Assembly: GCA_031289385.1 (NCBI GenBank)
Contig: JAITPP010000103.1
Location: 1 to 11,598 of the forward strand
Source of the DNA: Prevotellaceae bacterium
GTDB lineage: Bacteria > Bacteroidota > Bacteroidia > Bacteroidales > UBA932
Direction of reading: 5' to 3'
DNA: 11,598 nt
Positions 6,860-11,598 of the stretch are shown piece by piece. A program made the translations under genes and the position numbers. A model generated the notes under the pieces. It saw only the letters and a program-made list of their open reading frames with translations. It was not told the origin of the DNA and did no database searches. Numbering within the stretch: position 1 is the stretch's first letter; each line of letters starts with the position of its first letter.

Positions 6860-8629
6860 GTGAAAAAATTTGTAACTTACATAATAATATTGATTACTGT
6901 GATTTGTGCAAGCAATTGTGCAAACAGGAGCAACTCGCTTAGCGGAGGTCCAAAAGATACGATTGCGCCCGTTGTTTTAAAAGAAATTCCAAAATACGAC
7001 GAAACAAACGTATCGGTAAAACGAATTGAAATTACGTTCAACGAATACGTGAAAATCAAAGACAGCAAGAGTTTTATAGTGTCGCCGCCGCTTAAAAGTT
7101 CTCCGTCGATTTTTACTCGCGGAAAGCGCGTAATTGCTCAATTTGATTCTACATTAAACGAAAATACAACATATCTGTTCGATTTTGGCAGCGCTATTGT
7201 TGATTTAAACGAAAGTAATCCGCTTGGCGATTATCGTTTGCGATTTTCAACAGGCGATATTATTGATTCACTGCATTTATCGGGGCGTGCGCGCCATGCT
7301 TTTACTTTCGATTCGGTAAAAAATATGAAAATTATTTTATACAAAAGCGACGTTGATTCATTGCCGTTTACAACGCCGCCAGATGCCGTTGCACACGTCA
7401 GCAATCGCGGTTTTTTTGTTGTTGATGCGCTGAAAAATCAGCCATACAGAGTAATTGCCGTAGAAGATAAAAACAATAACAATATTTACGATGCCGGCGA
7501 AATGGTTGGATTTATCGACAGCATGATAACACCCATCACATTCGACGCTGATACAATGACAGTTGGCGACTACGAGCGCGATACTTTTTCGATATTTGAA
7601 CATCTACCTTTGGTGCGTATTTTTCAGGAAAATATTAATAAGCAATATCTTAGCGATTACAAGCGCGAGCAGGAACGAAAAGTGATGTTATATTTTGCGC
7701 AACACAATCCCGAAATTCATTCTATCGCCTTCTTCGGCAGTGATTCTATTGCGCTTGATTCAACAAAAATAATTACAGAAAAATCATTTTTTGCCGATAC
7801 AGTTACATATTGGTTTACGCACGACAGCGTGCCCGCAAAAATGTATTCTACAATTATTTACACAAAACCCGATTCGGTTGGAAAAGATGCGCCGTCGGAA
7901 GCAACACTCAGATTTAAAGATTTTGTGAAAACAGACGTAAAACGAAAACCAAAAAAAGGAGAAGAGGAAAAAGAAGAAATTCCTAAATTGCAAATATCAA
8001 CACGTGTAAACGAAAAACTTGTTATGGAAACAGGTATGGATTTGATTTTTAACTCTCCGATAACAAAAATAAATTACGAAAAAATAAATTTTTACAAATT
8101 CGATGACGAAGGTAAAAATCCTAAAAAAATACCCTTCAAAATAGTTCCCGACACAAGCAATTTATGCCGATATGTTTTTGATGCCGACAAATGGGAATCG
8201 GGATTAACGTATGATATAGAATTTTTGACGGGAGCATTTTCCGATATTTATAAACTCGAAAACGACAGCGTACGCAAAAAAATTCAAACGCCGAATACAG
8301 ATAAATTCAGCACAATAAATATTGATTTTCAGAATGTTGAATGTAATTACATCATACAGCTTATGAAAAATAACAAAGTTGTTCAAACAAAACAAATGAA
8401 CAAAAACGGGCATCTCACAATTTCGTTTATCGAACCCGAAACGTATTCGCTGAAAATTATTGAAGACAAAAACAACAACGGACGTTGGGACACAGGTTCG
8501 CTTAAAACCCGACTACAACCGGAACGTGTGAAATTATATAAATTAGATGATGGAAAAACAGATATAAAACTTCGGCAAGGCTGGGACACAGGTTTGCTTG
8601 TTGATATGGAAAATTTTTTTGACAAATAA
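6860..8629 (+). CDS. Ig-like (SbsA/Big_5-type) putative lipoprotein
   Basis: A 589-residue envelope protein of a family common in Bacteroidota. It starts with GTG: the codon just before is an in-frame TGA, and no ATG follows in the signal region. The N-terminus is a short signal (KK, then FVTYIIILITVIC) followed by ASNC-ANRSNSLSGGPKDTIAP. The GGPKD-x-x-x-P motif after the likely lipidated Cys20 is typical of this family. Residue -1 is Asn, poor for the signal-peptidase II lipobox, so lipidation is probable rather than certain. Residues 35-132 form the Ig-like domain (ITFNEYVKIKD, FIVSPPL). Two later transthyretin-like segments end in calcium-loop-like motifs, DKNNNNIYDAGE (203-214) and DKNNNGRWDTGS (536-547). 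A lysine/glutamate-rich stretch lies at 361-373. It is the first gene of the operon, 32 bases before the barrel gene. The precise role is unknown; surface or periplasmic scaffolding is a guess. Confidence 0.8.
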   Translation: MKKFVTYIIILITVICASNCANRSNSLSGGPKDTIAPVVLKEIPKYDETNVSVKRIEITFNEYVKIKDSKSFIVSPPLKSSPSIFTRGKRVIAQFDSTLNENTTYLFDFGSAIVDLNESNPLGDYRLRFSTGDIIDSLHLSGRARHAFTFDSVKNMKIILYKSDVDSLPFTTPPDAVAHVSNRGFFVVDALKNQPYRVIAVEDKNNNNIYDAGEMVGFIDSMITPITFDADTMTVGDYERDTFSIFEHLPLVRIFQENINKQYLSDYKREQERKVMLYFAQHNPEIHSIAFFGSDSIALDSTKIITEKSFFADTVTYWFTHDSVPAKMYSTIIYTKPDSVGKDAPSEATLRFKDFVKTDVKRKPKKGEEEKEEIPKLQISTRVNEKLVMETGMDLIFNSPITKINYEKINFYKFDDEGKNPKKIPFKIVPDTSNLCRYVFDADKWESGLTYDIEFLTGAFSDIYKLENDSVRKKIQTPNTDKFSTINIDFQNVECNYIIQLMKNNKVVQTKQMNKNGHLTISFIEPETYSLKIIEDKNNNGRWDTGSLKTRLQPERVKLYKLDDGKTDIKLRQGWDTGLLVDMENFFDK

Positions 8630-8661
8630 ACTTTTGACGATTATCTCAAAAAACTAAAAAA

Positions 8662-9300
8662 ATGAAAAAAATATTATTATTTACAATATTATTGCTGATA
8701 ACCATAAACTCCGAAGCTCAACACTGGGTTGGAATTCGCGGCGGTTATAACAGTTCGGATATAACTATCGACAAATTTAGTTACCGCCAAACCAATTCAT
8801 ATTCGAGCATCAACTACGGAGTGTTTTACAAATTATACATTGATAAACACACAGGACTTCAAGCAGAATTTAACAAAATAAACAGAGGTTTTTCGTATCG
8901 CGAAAATGATACAACGCATATCCGCGAATCGTGGGAATTGCCTGTACTTGGAAATTTGCGCATCGAATTTGGAAATTTTATGTTGTTTGGAAATTTCGGA
9001 TTTTATGTTGGCTATGCACAAAAAATGAAGTATAAAATAAAAACCGCAACATCAACAAACGAAGTTGCAGCCTCGTTTTCGCCCAAAGATAGCCGATTTG
9101 AATTTGGATTTAGTGCCGGCGGCGGCGCAGGTTTTCGCATAGCGCAGAACGTTGAATTGCTGGCAGAATTCAGATATAATTACGGGCTTACATATCTCTA
9201 CAAACCCAAATATAAAGACGAGCGAATCAGATACATACAACCTGTAAGCATGCAGATTTCGTTTGGCGTTTTATATAAATTTGCAAACTTTAAAAAATAA
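8662..9300 (+). CDS. Small outer-membrane beta-barrel protein (porin-like family)
   Basis: 212 residues with a clear Sec signal peptide: MKKILLFTILLLITINSEAQ, with cleavage expected after SEA or nearby. The mature part is a run of alternating hydrophobic/polar strands with glycine and aromatic girdle residues: WVGIRGGYNSSDITI, INYGVFYKLYI, TGLQAEFNKINRGFSY, WELPVLGNLRIEF, FMLFGNFGFYVGYAQ, RFEFGFSAGGGAGF, VELLAEFRYNYGLTYLY, VSMQISFGVLYKF. The ELPVL-x-NL step after a long loop is typical of the eight-stranded OMP_b-brl-type family of Bacteroidota. The last strand ends in F, followed by a short ANFKK tail rather than a terminal aromatic. The stop is separated from the likely ispG start by a single base, implying translational coupling. 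Substrate or partner unknown. Confidence 0.85.
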   Translation: MKKILLFTILLLITINSEAQHWVGIRGGYNSSDITIDKFSYRQTNSYSSINYGVFYKLYIDKHTGLQAEFNKINRGFSYRENDTTHIRESWELPVLGNLRIEFGNFMLFGNFGFYVGYAQKMKYKIKTATSTNEVAASFSPKDSRFEFGFSAGGGAGFRIAQNVELLAEFRYNYGLTYLYKPKYKDERIRYIQPVSMQISFGVLYKFANFKK

Positions 9301-9301
9301 A

Positions 9302-11116
9302 ATGTTCTGTAAAAGTCTTACAAAATATAATCGGCATAAAACAAATGTTGTAAATGTAGGAAATGTTCCGCTTGGCGGCAGCAATCCCATTCGCACACAA
9401 TCGATGATAAACGTTGCCACAACCGATATTGACAAGGCTGTGGAACAATGTAAAAAAATTGCAAAAGCAGGCGCAGATTATGTCAGAGCAACCGTGCAAG
9501 GCAAGCCCGAAGCCGAATCCATGAAAATTATCAGAGAAAAACTTAACCACGAAAAAATAAATATTCCACTGATAGCCGATGTTCATTTTAATCCGCAAGT
9601 AGCAAAAATTGTTGCTCAATATGTCGAAAAAGTAAGAATAAATCCGGGAAATTTTATCGACAAAAAACATAATTCAAATAAAATTCTTGACGAAAATGAA
9701 TACAATGCCGAACTGCAACGTTTGCGCAACGAGTTTGTTTCTTTAATCGACATTTGCAAACAACACAAAACGGCATTGCGAATAGGCGTAAATCACGGCT
9801 CGTTATCAGAAAAAATTACAAATCGTTATGGCGATACTCCAACAGGAATGGTTGAGTCGGCAATGGAATTTTTGAGAATTTGCAAGCACGAAAAATTTGA
9901 AGATATTGTTGTGTCGATGAAATCGAGTAACACCCGCGTAATGGTGTATGCTTACCGATTGTTGGCAGAAAAAATGAACGCCGAAAAAATGAATTTTCCT
10001 TTGCATATAGGCGTTACCGAAACAGGCGATGGCGAAGATGGACGTATAAAATCTGCCGCAGGAATTGGAACTTTGCTTGCCGACGGATTAGGCGATACAA
10101 TTCGCGTTTCGCTTACCGAAGCACCCGAAAATGAAATTCCCGTTGCAAAAAAAATAGTTGATTATTTTGTAAATCGCCAAAAACACGATGCTGTTCCTGA
10201 TATTGACGCCGAAAAATATTCGCCATACGAATACAAACAGCGAAAAACGACGGCAGTAAACGGTTTTGGCGGCGATAATCAAATAGCCGTTGTTGCCGAT
10301 TTGTCGCATATAAATCCTGTTTATGATAAAGATTTTGAAAATTTAGGATTTGTAAAAGACAATAAAAAATGGATAAAAACCGACAATTCGCCCGATGCGG
10401 TTTATACAGGCTCGTCGCTGTTTGATGCTACAACACAAGGAATAACAATACTTTCGGATGAATCGGAAAATATTATACATTGCAACATTTCGTTTTTTAA
10501 CGATGATTTTATTGCATGGCTAACAAAAAATCCCGATAACATTTTAATGATAGAAAGCAATAATACTAATGCCGTTGCCGAACTTCGCGCTTGCTTTTTG
10601 ATGCTGGAAAACGCAAATGTAAAAAATCCCGTAATCATTCGCAGAATTTATGATGACAAAGGCATCGAATCGCTGCAAATAAAGGCAGCATGCGACTTTG
10701 GCGCATTGCTGATTGATGGTTTCGGAGATGCCGTTTGTTTACAAAACACAAAATCGGAATCAAAAAATCTCACAAAAATTTGCTTTTCGATATTGCAGGC
10801 AACGCGAGTACGTTTCAGCAAAACAGAATTTATTGCGTGTCCAAGTTGCGGGCGCACGCTTTTCGACATTCAAAAAACATTGACGGAAATAAAAAACAAA
10901 ACATCGCATCTGAAACATTTAAAAATAGCAGTAATGGGCTGCATCGTAAACGGCATAGGCGAAATGGCTGATGCCGACTACGGATATGTAGGCGCAGGTG
11001 CAGGAAAAATATCATTGTACAAAAACAAAGAACTCGTAAAACGCAACATCCCACAAGCAAATGCCGTTAACGAACTCGTCGCCCTGATTAAAGACGACGG
11101 ACGGTGGATTGAATAA
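9302..11116 (+). CDS. ispG: (E)-4-hydroxy-3-methylbut-2-enyl-diphosphate synthase, long three-domain form
   Basis: This cytosolic iron-sulfur enzyme of the MEP isoprenoid pathway reduces MEcPP to HMBPP. From the chosen ATG at 9302 it has 604 residues, against about 370 for the E. coli type. The excess is the middle insertion domain typical of Bacteroidota, Chlamydiae and plants. The TIM barrel (about 1-290) shows VNVGNVPLGGSNPIRTQSM, ADVHFNP, EKVRINPGNF, RIGVNHGSLS, VSMKSSN and GVTETGDGEDGRIKSA. The insertion domain is about 300-490. The C-terminal 4Fe-4S domain has C513 and C516 (CPSCGRTLFD), C547 (MGCIVNGIGEMADADYGYVG) and E554, the expected cluster ligands. An in-frame ATG at 9263 would overlap the barrel gene by 38 bases and add MAFYINLQTLKNK. 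Family members begin near the K-Y-N-R segment, so 9302 is preferred. It is the last gene of the operon. Confidence 0.96.
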   Translation: MFCKSLTKYNRHKTNVVNVGNVPLGGSNPIRTQSMINVATTDIDKAVEQCKKIAKAGADYVRATVQGKPEAESMKIIREKLNHEKINIPLIADVHFNPQVAKIVAQYVEKVRINPGNFIDKKHNSNKILDENEYNAELQRLRNEFVSLIDICKQHKTALRIGVNHGSLSEKITNRYGDTPTGMVESAMEFLRICKHEKFEDIVVSMKSSNTRVMVYAYRLLAEKMNAEKMNFPLHIGVTETGDGEDGRIKSAAGIGTLLADGLGDTIRVSLTEAPENEIPVAKKIVDYFVNRQKHDAVPDIDAEKYSPYEYKQRKTTAVNGFGGDNQIAVVADLSHINPVYDKDFENLGFVKDNKKWIKTDNSPDAVYTGSSLFDATTQGITILSDESENIIHCNISFFNDDFIAWLTKNPDNILMIESNNTNAVAELRACFLMLENANVKNPVIIRRIYDDKGIESLQIKAACDFGALLIDGFGDAVCLQNTKSESKNLTKICFSILQATRVRFSKTEFIACPSCGRTLFDIQKTLTEIKNKTSHLKHLKIAVMGCIVNGIGEMADADYGYVGAGAGKISLYKNKELVKRNIPQANAVNELVALIKDDGRWIE

Positions 11117-11125
11117 ACAATTACG

Positions 11126-11170
11126 AATTACGAAGCACACAGATTAAACGGATTGGCACAGATAAAAATC
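11126..11170 (+). repeat. Dispersed intergenic repeat, copy 2 (cacagatt type)
   Basis: The block starts AATTACGAAGCACACAGATT and ends GGCACAGATAAAAATC, ten bases after the ispG stop. It is a diverged copy of the element at 3831-3874, in the same sense relative to the upstream gene. It does not form a clear hairpin and is not followed by a T-tract, so it is not an obvious terminator. Confidence 0.5.
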
Positions 11171-11225
11171 TTAGATAAATTAATTATTCAACTTTCGCAA
11201 TCTAATTAACTTGCTGATTTATAAT

Positions 11226-11302
11226 AAAAAAAGTAGCACAATGTTTTGATAAGTCGCTAAAAATTAGTAACTTTGTGCTGTCAAACAATAAATAAATATG
11301 CT
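11226..11302 (-). ncRNA. Candidate short leftward RNA with hairpin and T-tract end
   Basis: A minus-strand promoter at 11339-11309 would start RNA near 11302. About 25 bases later comes AGCACAA (11279-11273), an inner stem (about 11273-11251, AAGTTACTAA pairing with TTAGCGACTT with one mismatch and one wobble), then TTGTGCT (11241-11235) closing on AGCACAA, followed by AC and seven T (11232-11226). Stem plus T-tract looks like an intrinsic terminator or a structured RNA of about 75 bases. Its 5' end would be complementary to the leader and start codon of the small ORF at 11298. No known RNA family is recognised. Alternatives are an insertion-sequence end or chance pairing in AT-rich DNA. Confidence 0.3.
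11245..11275 (+). promoter_or_regulatory. Rightward promoter with consensus spacing
   Basis: TTTG (11245-11248), 19 bases, then TAACTTTG (11268-11275) is an exact match to the Bacteroidota -33/-7 consensus. RNA would start near 11282, 16 bases before the ATG at 11298. The whole promoter lies inside the inverted repeat of 11235-11279. Confidence 0.5.
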
Positions 11303-11435
11303 ACGACACAAAGATACAAAATTTATTTCAGAACTCAAAAATTATTCCAGTTCAAGCGAAAAAGCAATGCAAACTCCTGACTTTGACAATGCGACACCCT
11401 ACAATTTCTCCCCAAAATTTTCGTCAAAAAGTTGA
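11298..11435 (+). CDS. Short hypothetical ORF (45 codons), possibly a gene start cut by an insertion sequence
   Basis: ATG at 11298 is followed by 45 sense codons and TGA at 11433. The peptide begins MLRHKDTKFISELKNYSSSS and is polar, with no signal peptide, membrane helix or recognised domain. A well-spaced promoter lies just upstream. The last 37 bases overlap, on the opposite strand, the 3' end of the transposase gene. It may be a real small protein, the 5' remnant of a gene interrupted by the insertion sequence, or chance. I do not recognise it. Confidence 0.25.
   Translation: MLRHKDTKFISELKNYSSSSEKAMQTPDFDNATPYNFSPKFSSKS
11309..11339 (-). promoter_or_regulatory. Leftward promoter with consensus spacing
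   Basis: On the minus strand TTTG (11339-11336), 19 bases, then TATCTTTG (11316-11309) is another exact match. It faces the rightward promoter at 11245-11275, with start sites predicted about 20 bases apart. No protein gene lies downstream on this strand before the ispG antisense strand. Confidence 0.5.
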
Positions 11436-11598
11436 GCGATAGATTTGTGTTTTGGCGTAATTAACATTGTTTTAGTCAGCGTTTCTTTACTTTGCTGTAA
11501 TTTGATTTTTACTGTTGTTATTGTCTTTGCAATGTCCAACACCTTATCAACACTCAATTTAATGCCGCTAATTTTAAGAATCCGCTCTAACTCTTTAT
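11399..11598 (-). CDS. Transposase C-terminal fragment (IS4/IS1634-like), cut by window edge
   Basis: An open minus-strand frame enters from the right edge and ends at TAG (11401-11399), giving the last 65 residues. It reads KELERILKISGIKLSVDKVL, then DIAKTITTVKIKL, and ends in TMLITPKHKSIAQLFDENFG-EKL. The LSVDKVLDIAKTI and LTPKH-like words, and a charged end with no enzyme motif of its own, match the C-terminal tail I associate with IS1634/IS4-type transposases of Bacteroidota. The DDE catalytic core would lie outside the window. The insertion-sequence end should be a short distance to the left of 11399; I cannot define its inverted repeat without the other end. Confidence 0.55.
   Translation of the reverse strand, partial: KELERILKISGIKLSVDKVLDIAKTITTVKIKLQQSKETLTKTMLITPKHKSIAQLFDENFGEKL

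Noticed and set aside
9263..9301. Upstream ATG as the ispG start
   Set aside because: It overlaps the barrel gene by 38 bases and adds 13 residues with no family similarity; the ATG at 9302 fits the usual IspG N-terminus.
9290..9670. 126-codon open frame opposite ispG
   Set aside because: Antisense shadow of the conserved IspG barrel, with Phe/Ile/Cys-rich composition and no start signal.

Overview
The window looks like a chromosomal stretch from a low-GC Bacteroidota bacterium, probably Bacteroidales-like. The base composition is AT-rich. Promoters carry the -7 box TAnnTTTG, there are no clear Shine-Dalgarno sequences, the IspG is the long three-domain form, and PadR sits next to PspC-domain genes. 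An Ig-like (SbsA-type) putative lipoprotein of a kind I associate with this phylum is also present. Nearly everything is housekeeping or envelope biology. Insertion-sequence genes lie at both window edges.

Layout, left to right. (1) 1-68, minus: the first codons of a transposase-like gene with a CxxC zinc-ribbon start. Its promoter spacer is a perfect 17-bp palindrome. (2) 253-3762, minus: metH, the cobalamin-dependent methionine synthase, complete with all its domains and its own -7 box. (3) 3927-6497, minus: a three-gene envelope-stress cluster read in the order small PspC protein, PadR regulator, large PspC protein with extra membrane helices and a short C-terminal beta-rich domain. (4) 6498-6859: a divergent intergenic region with a -7 box facing each way. 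(5) 6860-11116, plus: an apparent operon of a GTG-started Ig-like putative lipoprotein, a small outer-membrane beta-barrel, and ispG, whose likely ATG begins one base after the barrel stop codon. (6) 11117-11598: a compact region with two facing, well-spaced promoters, a hairpin plus T-tract that could end a short leftward RNA, a 45-codon ORF, and the 3' end of an IS4/IS1634-like transposase on the minus strand.

How the genes relate. MetH makes methionine with B12 and methyl-folate, and IspG makes the isoprenoid precursor HMBPP. The PadR/PspC cluster probably senses or responds to inner-membrane stress, with PadR as local repressor. The lipoprotein and barrel are probably outer-membrane components co-transcribed with ispG, with no obvious biochemical link to it. 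Short AT-rich repeat families directly abut or include the stop codons of the padR and large pspC genes, and a related one lies just after ispG.

I found no clear new defence, secretion or metabolic system. The most interesting non-routine signals are the facing-promoter/hairpin arrangement at 11226-11339 and the operator-like palindrome at 99-115.
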